From positions 5,373,624 through 5,437,623 of the forward strand of contig NC_030986.1 of NCBI RefSeq assembly GCF_000149955.1: a stretch of 64,000 bases of DNA, written 5' to 3'. Below, piece after piece: positions 1-11,573 of this stretch (the stretch's first letter is position 1; each line of letters begins with the position of its first letter). Source of the DNA: Fusarium oxysporum f. sp. lycopersici 4287 (lineage: Eukaryota > Ascomycota > Sordariomycetes > Hypocreales > Nectriaceae). The notes below the pieces were generated by a model. It was not told the DNA's origin. It saw only the letters and a program-made list of their open reading frames with translations, and ran no database searches. The translations under genes and the position numbers were made by a program.

Positions 1-633
1 TTCCCAGCCTTCCCTCTCTGCGCCCGTCTGGACCCAAGTGCCAGGGCACTCTTCGTATCTTCTGAGGCCGGTGCTGTCTACCTTGTCGAGCTATTTGGTG
101 GCGACAAGCCGTTGCTTGGTTCCCGCAGCACAGAGCTGCCGTCTATTGTCGTGCAAATCAACACCCCGCTTGCTGTTTCGGATCCAGAAGTTGGACAGCC
201 ATCATGCCTTGCTCTGACATATGACGGCACTTCGATATTGTCCGGACACACCAAGGGCAAGATTCTACGGTGGAGTCTGGCCGAAAACGGCCATCCTACA
301 GACGTTGCGAATCTAAATGCTTCTGTCACCAACCTGTGTTTCATACCTCCGCTATCAACTGAGCAACCAACAAAGACGGTATCCATTGTGAAACCAAACC
401 AGAGCCTAAAGCGGTACAACTTTACGGCCCAGCTTACCACGGATCTAGGGGAGCATACAAAGCTTGATCAGCTGCTTGAGACCAACGGGTTCCCATCGGA
501 AACTCTTGAGACAGCAATTTCATCTGTAACAAATCCACCAGAGGCTCAACAAGATGACGAACTTGCTAGACAGGACGCACAGTTTCGGGCCATCATAAAC
601 AGCTGCAACCTACTCCAAGACCCGATTAGTTAG
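1..633 (+). CDS. ipi3: IPI3-like WD-repeat protein, C-terminal part
   Basis: The frame is open from the first base of the window and stops with TAG at 631-633, so only the last 210 or so residues are present and the 5' end lies to the left. The visible part has WD40-type segments, for example a stretch reading SILSGHTKGKILRWSL near residue 80, followed by a charged C-terminal tail without repeats. IPI3 (WDR18 in animals) is a subunit of the Rix1 complex, which works in ITS2 processing and late maturation of the 60S ribosomal subunit in the nucleus. The assignment rests on overall resemblance of the last propeller blade and tail to fungal Ipi3 proteins. Another WD-repeat protein is possible. 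No intron is needed in the visible part. Confidence 0.7.
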   Translation, partial: FPAFPLCARLDPSARALFVSSEAGAVYLVELFGGDKPLLGSRSTELPSIVVQINTPLAVSDPEVGQPSCLALTYDGTSILSGHTKGKILRWSLAENGHPTDVANLNASVTNLCFIPPLSTEQPTKTVSIVKPNQSLKRYNFTAQLTTDLGEHTKLDQLLETNGFPSETLETAISSVTNPPEAQQDDELARQDAQFRAIINSCNLLQDPIS

Positions 634-2442
634 ACATCTGCCGCAAGCGCACACCCATACAACAGTTAGCTTCTCAAAATACTCTAATGTGTAATCTCCT
701 GAGAGCAAGCATAAACCGTCCACAGTCGAACCTCGTTTCGGATTAGTTCATGTTGCTTCCCGTTCCTTTTCTCAGCCTCAACGCTCTAGCATGTCCTATG
801 TTACAAGTTGTACAACTCACGTTGCTGGCCTCGTTCACTCTTCTCTTTCCAACCTGGTCCTCCAGAGAAGTATGTCAAAGCGTACAGCAGGTTGCACATG
901 TGTCACAACTCACATTCTCTAGGAGAAGCATTCTCAACTTCACTTCCCTGTTTGGAGACTGAATTCGTGGTAGCTGCCATAACCCGCACTTGGAGTTGCA
1001 TCTCACCGGTTCGGAGTAACGTGCATCTCATTGAAAAAGTTCTTGCGGCAAAGTGTGGCTGCATTTCAGTTTCGTTTCTTGCTTAACGCAAGGGATTCTC
1101 TAATGCAGATGATAAATGCTGTAGGCGCTAGTCTCGAATTCTCATGCAAGGGGTTCCGAGACTCTCTGCGAGTGTAACATCTGCCACTTCACTAGTAAAA
1201 TCGTCACCCAGATCCGATAAACGGGCTTGTCGTTTAAATAGACTTGGCCATATCGGGAGGGACTTGCAGTCGTATTTGCTGGGGAAATGACACTACTCGA
1301 TACTGACCCAGCTGAGGTTTTCTGATTGATCATAACATTATCGTCATCCAAATTGAAACTTTTTCGTTATATGCAACTGATGATGTTTTTGGCATTAGTT
1401 GATCCTTATTCCCTTGCATATGTCTTGATATCGTACCTCCCGACCGTCACGACGCGGAATAGTCCATCCGACAGAAACGGCTCCTAAGCCCGAGACAACA
1501 CGCGCGAGAGAAGAGATCATCACTGCGGTTCTGTTTCCATGCTTGTATTCTGTGTTCTAGCCCATTTCTTGCAGTTACTCTCGGACATGATCAAGAACCC
1601 GCTGCAAGGAGACACGTTTTCAGCTTCAGGGTTCAAGACAGGTGATGGATGTGCCCGTAGGGATTGGATGCGCGGGATAGGAGTAGTTGCGGTGAGGCAT
1701 TAGTGAAATGTGAGTTGGAATGATGTGGTTTTGCACGAATGGGTTTGCTTTTGAGGTTCTGAGTAGGTTCAGAGAGCATGTCGTGTGAGTATTGGATGAG
1801 GTAGACTGGAAGTCGTTTTCCAAGTTCCCTACATTCACAAGGAATTCACTGAATGACAGTTCAGCCTCAACTAGTATTGTTTTACTAGACACACAGGAGC
1901 CAAACCACTTGTTTCCTCCGTGTAGGAGACGTGACCCATGCTCGCATGTTGTCAAAAGTCAAAGGAAATGCCAATGCTCTAGGGTAGCTGAGAATCTCGA
2001 AATATACTAAAGTTGATCATATTTCCCTATCTGCATGCACTACATGTTGTTCAATATGTCAGACTATTGGCATACGTAACCACAATACAGTGTTCTCTGG
2101 TAAGCATATCACTTGTAAAGGTGATATCGACCAAAGTTTATTTTCTTATAGATATGGTAGTAGTTTTATCATAAATGCACGTCGTAATGATTGATAATAC
2201 ACCGATATGTACGGAGCATGATGCCGAACAGCAATGGCCTTCTAAGCACTGTGCTCGGCCCAAAAAAATGCTGAATCGATACAGTACGAATTACGATGGC
2301 GGAAAGGCCGGCCGGAGCGGCAAATTTCTCCGCGCCGACTAACACCGAGCTCGCAGCGTCAAATGTCTTGCATCATCGGATACTTCTAAGCCGTCGCGAA
2401 TCTACAATCTAGTCGATTTCCCCAACCTGCAACATACACCAA
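634..2442. other. intergenic, no gene seen
   Basis: This 1.8 kb stretch lies between the IPI3 stop and the ISD11 start. The open frames here are short, lack spliceable partners and have no recognisable protein motif. Part of it must hold the IPI3 3' end and the ISD11 promoter. I see no RNA gene or repeat. Confidence 0.5.
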
Positions 2443-3027
2443 ATGTCTGTCGTTGGTACACTCAAAGGCGACATGCCGCAACAAGTCCGATCACTCGTGA
2501 GTCTTGCCCCTCATTGTGGCCCCGGAAATTTGCAGAGATCGCCGTGCACTCTTGATATCGACAATTGCTGATGGGGGTTTTGACCAGTACCGCCAATTAT
2601 TACGGCAAGGCTCGCAGTTCGCTGCGTACAACTTCCGAGAGTATGCGAAGCGACGGACGAGAGATGCTTTCCGGGAGCATCAGGGCGAGCAGGATAGCCG
2701 AAAGGTGCAGGAGTTGGTCCAGCATGGGATCAAGGAGCTTCAAAGCTTGAAGGTGTGTGATAACGATATTGTCAAGAAGGGGAAGTGCTGACAAGGAGTA
2801 GCGCCAAACGGTCATCAGTCAGTTCTACCAACTCGACCGGTTAGTTGTTGAGGGAGGAATCTCGGTAAGCCAGACCCATTGAGGTCACATATCTAGCATA
2901 CTGACTTTGCAACAGGGCAAGCAGACGGGCAACAATCAAGAGATTTTGAGGCAGAAGGAGCAGGGGTATGTAAAAAATGTTACTATCGCCACCAGTCATC
3001 ACTGACAATTGACGCAGTTACGACTAA
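2443..3027 (+). CDS. isd11: ISD11 (LYRM4-like) LYR-motif protein
   Basis: Five exons can be joined: 2443-2496, 2588-2752, 2802-2864, 2916-2965 and 3018-3027. All introns are GT-AG and all phases agree. The product is about 113 residues. The first splice creates the LYR motif (SL from exon 1, YRQLLRQGS from exon 2), followed by [16 protein letters not shown] and a C-terminal [18 protein letters not shown]. This pattern is characteristic of Isd11, the eukaryote-specific subunit that stabilises the mitochondrial cysteine desulfurase Nfs1 and binds acyl carrier protein during Fe-S cluster assembly in the matrix. The ATG at 2443 is the only one that gives a complete LYR helix after splicing. Four introns in so small a gene is notable. 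Confidence in the family is high. Confidence 0.9.
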
Positions 3028-3683
3028 ACGACTTGACCATAACGATCTCGAAACGACTGGATAAAGGATAAAAGAGACAACTCGTGTGTACAGTAGCATG
3101 GTTACGGGGATAAATGTATATGTATCGGATACCACAAAGGTTCAAAGGCGTCAGCGAGCCCCGCGGGTGTCTCGAGGTACTGGAGAATGGGCACTGCGGC
3201 TCGAATACTAGATGGCGAATCTCAATTCTGATTCTATTTGGCTCTCAATATTTAGTTTCTGTGTCAAATGCTGTTGGGCTGCATGTCTCCAGGCGTTTTA
3301 CTATCAAAGCTTTGGTATCATCATCCATTGAAATTTCTTGCCAAAACTTCAAACCTGACGGTGTAAATGGAGTTTGTGTCAATTAGAGGCTGTTCGTCTC
3401 CCTAAGTATAATATATTTGTCATTATTCATGTTTTAATTTATACCTCAATGACCATCATCTTGAATTCTTTTGGATGTTAGATTACGTCAGCGGGTGTCA
3501 CCAATTTCAATTGGCCAACTGACAACCCTCAACAGCCCATCGCGACTCGCGACTCAGCCTCGTAAACCAAGCTGGAAGGGCGACGTTATTACGAGACCAC
3601 AGCGCAACTCAATCGGCGTTAAAATAAAGTTGTATATCATCGCTATAGTATCATAAGAGTCGCCGCACTATCAGTCAGCCGCG
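3028..3683. other. intergenic, no gene seen
   Basis: Spacer between ISD11 and the next plus-strand gene. It is AT-rich around 3400-3450 and has no convincing coding frame. It probably holds the ISD11 3' UTR and the promoter of the gene starting at 3684. Confidence 0.5.
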
Positions 3684-6480
3684 ATGGCGCCAGGAGTGAG
3701 TGAATCACTGCGTTCCTTGTGCAACTATCGACTAATTCGTATAGACGCGACGCGCCAACAGATCAGGATATGCCGAGCACGATGACTTCGAAGGTACGAA
3801 ATAACCGATCGCATGCTATGACGCGTACTAATTAACCAAAGGTCTTCCCGTGCGACAATGGCGACAAGAATGGATAAATGTTGCGCCGCCGCAACAGCAG
3901 GAACAGACTCAGCAGAATGATATCTGGTCGATCGATTTACCTCACGGCATGCCGAAAGACTCGCATCTACTGCCAGCCCACAGCCAGGAACTTCTGGCGG
4001 CTGCGCGATCCGGAAGACTATATAAGAGACCTGCGCCAGCTGAGGAGGAAGAGGTCGATGCTGATGCAGCTCCCGAGAAGCCAGAGAAGAAGGAAGAGGA
4101 TACAAGCGCTCGAGGTTTCAGCGTGAAAGTATGGAAGCAGTTGCCTCGTAATATCGATACACCTGGTACATCACATCTCGCGAAACGACAGAAGAACACC
4201 GTAACGATCGCCAGTCGGACAGTGGAAGAGAAGGTTCAAGGACCGACAGTTACCAGGGCGACTGTCAGGAGAATCGACGCCGCCGGAAACCCATATACAG
4301 AAGAGGTTACGCTATCTGATGGTCAACAAGTTCAGGGCGAAATCGTTTCGACACGGATTGAACAAGCTCCTGTTCCTGGCTCTGAACCACTTGCTACGAC
4401 GCCTGTTCCTAACCGACGAAGGCCGCCACCACCGAAGAGAAAGGCCAAGGCTGGTCCTGGTCGAGGAAAGAAGAAGATCAAAAACCCTCCTCCCGAGGCT
4501 GGTGCTCCTGCGGCGGCGCCTGTTCCTGGAGCAGATGGTGCCGCATCCGCTGTTCCAATCAAGCCCGAGAACCCTGCAGAAGCTGTACGTTGGAACCTGT
4601 GGATGTGCTGTTCTCCATCGCTAATATTTAATAGGCCATTAAGCAAGAGCGTGAAGACTCTGCTAATCAGGATAGTCCAATGCCGGATGTAGATGACGAC
4701 GATGACGATGACGATGGGGATGATGACGAAGGCGACGAGGGTGAAGAGGGAGAGGCAACACCAGCTGCGGAGAGTCAAGCAAATGGTGAAAACAACAAGT
4801 CACAAGATCACGAGATGACAGACGCGGCTCCCACAACAGCTACTGAAGCAGCGCCCGTTCCACCCCCTGCGCCAGAACCAGCACCAGCAACTCTCCCAGC
4901 TCCTCTTGAAAACGACGAGCCTGATACTTTTATGCAAACCGACTCCTCTGCGCCTGTGCCTGTGCCACCGAATCCTATGGGTCTGGCACCTCCAACCACT
5001 CTCACACCTGGTGGATCCAGACTCGAAGGCAGCCCCTTAGACGTGGTATGCTCACTACANNNNNNNNNNNNNNNNNNNNNNNNNNNNNNNNNNNNNNNNN
5101 NNNNNNNNNNNNNNNNNNNNNNNNNNNNNNNNNNNNNNNNNNNNNNNNNNNNNNNNNNNNNNNNNNNNNNNNNNNNNNNNNNNNNNNNNNNNNNNNNNNN
5201 NNNNNNNNNNNNNNNNNNNNNNNNNNNNNNNNGCCTGAGCTGACTGAGGAGACCTCGCACGGGCATCGCTGGAGCCAGCCGCCAAGGATGATGAACCGCA
5301 GGCTTCAGCGGAGGAACACCTTCTGAAGGCGGCTATAGATGCTCCTTTTGGGCCAGGACCACAACTGGCAGTCGCATCTGCAGTTGAACCTGCGGATTCG
5401 ACCATAGCCGAGCCTCCGTCTACAATTGTCGGAGAGGCTCCTGAGGTTGCGACTGATCGCGATGTTCCCATGTTGGAGCCGACCGACAGCGAAGCACTAT
5501 TACCTCCTCCACCTGAAGAGGTTGGTAATATTGCGACCACGCCTCCTGGAAGCTCTGGAGAGCTTGGTGCTTCTGGCCCCGGCAGTGAAGTCAAGCCTCC
5601 AACAGATATTCAGGCTGGCGAGGAGGCAGTCTCACAGCGGCCGCCTTTGATAACAACTGAGACTGGTTTGACAGAGGATAGCATCAAACCTGATGATTCA
5701 GCCTCTATCACTGCTCCTATCTCTGATATCACAGATGTCCCAGCAGTGGCTCCGTCAGTCGTTGATCCTCCACCTGAGCCGCCCGCTGAAACCACTGTGC
5801 AAGATACCACCATGGAAGAGGCTGCTCAAGAGGCTGCTCAAGAGCCTGCCCCAGAGGAGACCAAGGAGCCTACTCCCCCTCATCTTGAGATTAAGGAAGA
5901 GTCTGCTCTTCCTGCAGTTGAAGAAATTCTTCGCGAGGAATCGCCTAATTTGCTTTCCAGCTTGATGGATAAACTTGATGAGCAGCACGCAGAGATTGAA
6001 AGTATGAAGCAAAAAGCATCTGCTGAACCGGCACCCGAATCGGTGCCGGAGCCTGTTGCCGAGGTGCCTGCAGAGGCTGTTATCGAGCCAGCTGTGGAAC
6101 CCGTCTCTGAGCCCATGTCCGAGCTAATTGCTGAGCCTGCTGCTGAGCCCGTCCCTGAAACTGCTGCGGACCCTATCACTGAGACGGCTCCTGAATCTAC
6201 TACTGAACATCCTGCGGAAACACTGGCAGACCCCGTTGCGGAGCCAGCCACAGAGCCGGCGGCTGATGTTCCTCCTGAATCAGCATTAATACCCGAGGCG
6301 CCAGCTGAACCAGCTGATGAGCCCATGGTTACTGAGGAAGTTAAGACTGAAGAGGTAAAGACCGAGGAGCCTGCTGTTGAGCCTCCTATTGTTGAGACCC
6401 CTGCTATCGATGGCCCTGCAGTTTCTGAACCCTCAGTGGCGGAAGGACAGCAAACACAACAAGAACCAAAGCAAGACTAG
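3684..6480 (+). CDS. acidic P/A/E-rich fungal protein, interrupted by assembly gap
   Basis: Exons before the gap are 3684-3695, 3745-3793, 3842-4584 and 4635 to about 5046. A further GTATGC donor lies just before the N run. After the gap the frame is open from about 5248 to TAG at 6478-6480. The first exon codes only four residues. The N-terminal 250 residues are the most protein-like part (an RQWRQEWI segment, then [19 protein letters not shown]). They are followed by a basic proline-rich block ([18 protein letters not shown]) that could be a nuclear localisation signal and a run of aspartates around 4690-4740. The second half is low-complexity, with repeated EPA/EPV units (6020-6330) and few aromatic residues. 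The frames on the two sides of the gap differ, which fits an intron inside it. I do not recognise the family. A nuclear scaffold-like role is only a guess. Confidence 0.7.
5060..5232. other. run of N (assembly gap)
   Basis: There are 173 consecutive undetermined bases inside the gene at 3684-6480. Just before the run is a donor-like GTATGC. Just after it, the correct downstream frame has two TGA triplets (5236 and 5245) before becoming open. The gap therefore probably covers most of one intron and perhaps some coding sequence. Its true length is unknown. Confidence 0.95.
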
Positions 6481-6715
6481 AACGTTTTGCATGGGTCGAG
6501 TAATATGCTGGTTGAAAGGGATCAAAGAGGTTTTGGAAGAGCCAACGGCCATATAATTGGTCAGGCAGAAAGAGCTGGAGATTGTATAGTATGTAGGGGA
6601 CTCGATAGTTCTAATGAATTTACGGACAACAGGCAATAAAGCATATGGTTCATATATGCATATCAGTATAGCACTTTTTTTATGGCTCGATTTCTCATTG
6701 TTTCAACTCGAGTTA

Positions 6716-7820
6716 CTAAACCAATTCGATTTGCGCCTCTCCCCCCGAAGTACTACTGCTGCGAACCTCCACAGCCTTCATCTTCGTTTGCTGAGGCATC
6801 GCATAGCGACCATGCATGCGGAACCCTCGTGCATGTGCATTACTGAGTCCCAATAGCGCGGCGCTTGTAAGCAATAACCCAATAAGCACAATCGCTCCCG
6901 CTTGTGTCATATTTCCTCCCAGTGCAGCAGACATGTACACCATCAATTTAGCCGCTGCTTCAAGATAACCCTCCAGACTTGACTGCGTACGCAGCCAAGC
7001 ATGAGTAACAAGAGCCTGTAAGTCTGCATCTGGACCACGTAGACGCACGCTGTGTCCTCCGCCAAGATCGACGGTGTATTCTGTCATGGTAAGACTCTTG
7101 GGGGAAGGTTCCGAGTGTGTCATGCGCTGCTTTATGGCCCAGATGTTGAGGATGCGAGAACTGATGAGAGTGAGGAGAATTGCGAGACCCCACCAGTCTT
7201 CGAATATGACCATCAAGGCTATAGAAGTTGATGTTATGAGGGGACTGGCAAGGTAGAGGAGGTGACTAAGCCAGTCGACATCGGACAGTGATGCCCAGTC
7301 TTCATGATCCTCATCGTCGTCTTCTTCATCTGAGATTCTGGGTTTTCTGATGACCTTCCCAACGATTTTGACTACATCCCATGGCGTGTCCAGCCCAACA
7401 TCCAGTGTGATGATGTTCTCAGCGCCATCTTTGACAAGGCTCTTGAGATAACTGGCCGTCATAGTGTTCTTCACGGCATACTGCATCTGGTCGAGTGTCT
7501 GAGTAGACAGTGCTATCAACCCGATTGGTGCTTCACGTTCGAGGTCATCGCATGCTTGTTGGTAATGCAAACCAGGGGCAAGGACCAGGGAGTCGATCCA
7601 TGAGGCACCACCGGTAAGGGCAGTGCGACGGGAGATTGTTCGAAGGTCTGCGAGGACAAGAAGGCCACTGGCTGATAGAGTTATGTTGGGTAGAGGAGTT
7701 GTAGACCATGAAGGAATTAGGGATCTTGGCTACTGTTTGTAAGTCAGTGCGAAGACACTGGGATGTAAGACAGACCTCCATTGTGTATACCATTCGCTGA
7801 GTCTCGATCATCAAAAGCAT
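6716..7820 (-). CDS. fungal membrane protein of unknown function
   Basis: The main exon is 6716-7729, read with a short upstream exon ending at 7776. The 46-base intron has a GTCTGT donor and ends CAGTAG. The start is either 7820 or 7793 (ATG in the same frame, 15 or 6 codons before the splice), and I cannot choose between them. The protein is about 345 residues. Hydrophobic segments occur near the N-terminus (ITLSASGLLVLADL), in the middle (LLYLASPLITSTSIALMVIF and WWGLAILLTLISSRILNIWA) and near the end (AGAIVLIGLLLTSAALLGL), suggesting three or four membrane spans. There is an acidic loop of about ten D/E residues before the middle pair. I do not recognise the family. It is convergent with the gene ending at 6480 and divergent from EMC1. 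Confidence 0.65.
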
Positions 7821-8615
7821 TATATCGAACCAAGTATTGATAGTCCTTATTTGTTAATTTTACTTCCCCTCGGGGATTTAATATACATCCAGTCCCCAAG
7901 GCCTGCCGTCTGCACGCGGATATATCAATGATCGCATCTCTCGGTTTATATCCGCATGACAACTACATGAGAACGCATCGAAAGACATGACTGCAGTATG
8001 AAACAAAGAAACTACCGAGACAGTCTTGGTGGGCTTGACTTTTGGTCCGAAGGTTGGAAATAGTAACAGTAATAGAGTGTGGTTTTGAGACATGAGGTTG
8101 TGTGAGTGGCACGGGATCTATACACGCGCGGGGCGGTCTCATGATAGGAGCTCGCGTGCAAACTTACCAAGACTGTTTGGTTCAATAGCTATAATTCGTT
8201 GCAAGTTTCAAAACTCGAAATAATATCTTAAGAAGCTTAAATACGATTCTACAATATTTAGATATTTGTAAATGTTGAGCTGGGATTTGGCTATAGGGGT
8301 CTTAGCGCCTGCTTGAGAATTTCTAGAACTCGCTTTCAAGATACATTTTGGCTTTACTCAACAACCAAGATTATTAAAAAGCCGTAGCTTATTGTTCTAG
8401 ACTATATAAGTAAGAATAAACATGAAATCCAAAAACAAATAAATTTATCGCTTTTCGTAATGTTCCGCCGTGATGGTATTCACATCGGGAGATTACTTAC
8501 CCTAAGCTCACTAGATGACTAATCATTGCGCAACGAACAGATAAGCTAGCCGTCATGATGCAAGCAGCTCTGAAGCTCCCAAGCGTGAAGCCGCACAACA
8601 TCCTCAACCACAATC
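7821..8615. other. divergent promoter region
   Basis: Spacer between the minus-strand membrane protein gene and EMC1. The part from about 8160 to 8480 is AT-rich and has no open frame of note. It should hold both promoters. No repeat was recognised. Confidence 0.5.
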
Positions 8616-11573
8616 ATGCGGCTCTCACTCCAACCATTGCTCCTCCTGGGGCTTTCGGCCCTCGGCGCCGCAGTCTTCCAAGATGAGGTCGGCGAGATCG
8701 ATTTCCACCACGCGCTCCTCGGCGTCCCCCAAGTCGAAACCACCTTCTTCCATCGCCCACGAAAGCAAGATAAGGCAAGCCTCCTTTACACACTCAGCGA
8801 CGTTGGTCTCATCGGCGCCGTCAACCCCAGCAATGGCCAGGTTGTTTGGCGCCAGCAGATTGCGGACGATATCACCAATGGCGGTGGTTTCTTGCGCGCT
8901 GCTGAGGGTGAGCATTGGGTTGCTGCGGCGTATGGATCGCGAGTTCAGGCGTGGGATGCGCTAACGGGACGTAATGTGTGGCATAACGAGTTTAAGGGCG
9001 AGGTTAAGGATCTTGAGATTCTAGAGCTTACTGAGAGCTCGAGAAAGGATGTTCTGGTTCTGTATGACGAGGATGGCACCACGGTTCTACGACGTATACA
9101 CGGTACTGTGGGAAATGTCATCTGGGAGTTCCGCGAGGTTGCCAAGAACATCCCTCTTCAGGTCTCGACCGACATCTCCAAGATCTACGTCATCAGCCTT
9201 CATGGATCGCCGGCATCCTACAGCCTCAAGGTTACTGCGCTCGATACCCTTACAGGAGGACGACTGGACGACTTTGCTATTGGCACTAAGGGTGACGTCC
9301 ATGGACCCAAGGACGTCATGTTTGTTGGAGGCAACTCAGCCGCCCCTATCCTCGCATGGGCTGACAGCACCCTCACCAAGCTCAAGGTCAATGTCTTGGG
9401 AAGCAAGACGACTCAGGAGCTCAAGCTGCCTTCCGACGCTGTCGCCGTTACTATTCACGCGCCTCACCTTGTTCAGTCGCTGCCTCATTTCCTCGTTCAC
9501 ACCCGAACCAAGACCGGAAACAAGGCCGAGGTCTATCATACCGACTTGAAGAGCAACCAGGTTACTAAGGCCTACGAACTTCCTCACCTTTCTGGCCCTG
9601 GTGCCTTTTCCACCAGCTCTGACGGAGCCAACGTTTACTTCGCCCGCGTCACTGAGGATGAGACTCTCGTTGTCTCATCTGAGTCTCACGCTGTTCTGGC
9701 CCGATGGCCCTTCAAGCCCGCTGGCGATATCGAGGCTGTTCACGCTGTTGCTGAGGTCCTCAAGAAGCCTGGCACTGAAGGCTTTGCTATCCGAGCTGCT
9801 GCTGTCACCAAGTCCGATGACTGGGTTCTTGTCCGTAACGGCGAGATTGACTGGAAGCGACCTGAGGGTCTGACCGGCGCTGTTGCTGCTGTTTGGGCTG
9901 ACATTCCTGGTACTGAGAACCTCGCCAAGGTCCTTGAGGAGGAGGCTCACACCAACCCTCTCTCGGCCTACATTCACCGTGTTACACGACATATCGACGA
10001 CCTTCAATACCTTCCTGACTACCTTGCATCTCTCCCTCAACAAATCATCACTAGCATCTTCGGTGGCGAGCCCGCTACTAAGAAGGAGGGCCTGCACCGA
10101 GACACTTTTGGCTTCAACAAGCTTATTGTGCTTGCGACTCGCCGTGGTCGCGTGTATGGTCTTAGCACTGAGCACAAGGGTCAAGTCATCTGGTCCAAGT
10201 CTGTACTTCCCCAACTTCCTGGCGAGTCCCTTGAAATCAAGGGTATCTATGCCAAGGATGAGGGTGTCGTCACTCTGCGTGGCGCCAAGGGCGAGTATGT
10301 CGCCATCAAGAGCGACACTGGCGATGTAGTCGAGGTGATGCCCGCCGGTTCGCTTCCCCGTGTTTCCAGCACAGTCGTTGTCGACAGCCCTGCTGGCAAG
10401 TGGTTGCTTCCTGTTGGTGCCAACGGAGAGATTGGACCTGTTCCCGCCGGTTTCACTCCTAGCGAGACCGTCGTTGTCCGTGGTGAGGGAGAGACTCTTA
10501 AGGGTGTCAAGTTTGTTGAGGAGAACAACAAGGTCACTGAGCAAGAAGTCTGGCAGTTGCAGCTCTTCCGTGGCCAGAAGATCGTGGAGATTGCTAAGCA
10601 TGCTGCTCACGACCCTGTCGCCTCTATTGGTCGTGTCCTGGCTGATCGTCGTGTCAGCTACAAGTACCTCAACCCTAACACAATCGTTGTGGCTGCTATC
10701 GACGACGCTAAGTCGTCTCTGTCTGTTCAGCTACTCGACACTGTCTCAGGTCAGGTTCTGGCTGCCCAGTCCTATGCTGGTGTCGACGCTACCAAGCCTA
10801 TCTCTTGTGCCATGGCTGAGAATTGGTACACCTGCACTTTCTTTGGCCGATACACCCTTGAGGATGGCACCAAGCGATCTATCCAAGGCTACCAGATTGT
10901 CATCGTTGACCTCTACGAGTCTTCTTCTCCCAACGACCGTGGCCCTCTTGGTGACGCTGTCAACTTTTCGTCTCTCAAGCCCGTTGACACACCAACTGGA
11001 CCTGCTCTGCCTTGGGTCGAGGAGCAGGCTTATGTTTTGTCTCAGCCACTCGACAAGCTGTCGGTTACACAAACACGACAAGGCATTTCAAACCGACAGG
11101 TTCTTGGCTACCTGCCTGAAGCCCACTCCATCGCCGGTCTGGCTCGCCAGGTTCTGGACGCCCGACGCCCTGTTGGCCGTGACTCAACCCCAGCTGAGAA
11201 GGAAGCTGAAGGTCTCATCCAATACACTCCCAGCATCGAGATTGACCCTCGGTCAGTCATCTCTCACCAGCGAAATGTGGTGGGTGTCAAGGACATTCTC
11301 ACAGCACCAGTCATTGTGGAGAGCACAAGTCTGGTTGTAGCTTACGGCGTGGATGTCTTCGGAACACGCGTCGCACCCAGCGGTGTATTTGATATTCTTG
11401 GAAACGGCTTCAACAAGGTGACACTTGTTTTGACCGTTGTTTCGCTGCTGGGCGGCGTACTTTTCCTCTCACCGATGGTAAGCAAACCCACAATCGCATC
11501 GCATTATGATGACATATGGCTAACAAAGTTCTAGGTAAGGAGGAAACAGATCAACAGGACTTGGGAGGGCTGA
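8616..11573 (+). CDS. emc1: ER membrane protein complex subunit 1 (EMC1)
   Basis: Exon 1 is 8616-11477 and exon 2 is 11535-11573, joined by a 57-base GT-AG intron in phase 0. Splicing replaces an intronic tail with the C-terminal VRRKQINRTWEG and gives 966 residues. The N-terminus is a signal peptide (leucine-rich, ending near AAVF at residue 20). Then come PQQ-type beta-propeller segments (VNPSNGQVVWRQQ, then AWDALTGRNVWHNEF), a second propeller half, the conserved C-terminal region and a single membrane span (LVLTVVSLLGGVLFLS) just before the short cytosolic tail. EMC1 is the large luminal scaffold of the EMC, which inserts tail-anchored and multispanning proteins into the ER membrane. Length and layout match the family. 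Codon use is strongly C-ending at third positions, as in a well-expressed core gene. Confidence 0.92.

Noticed and set aside
9675..10610. 311-codon minus-strand frame inside EMC1
   Set aside because: It is an antisense shadow of EMC1, which is conserved along the whole interval.
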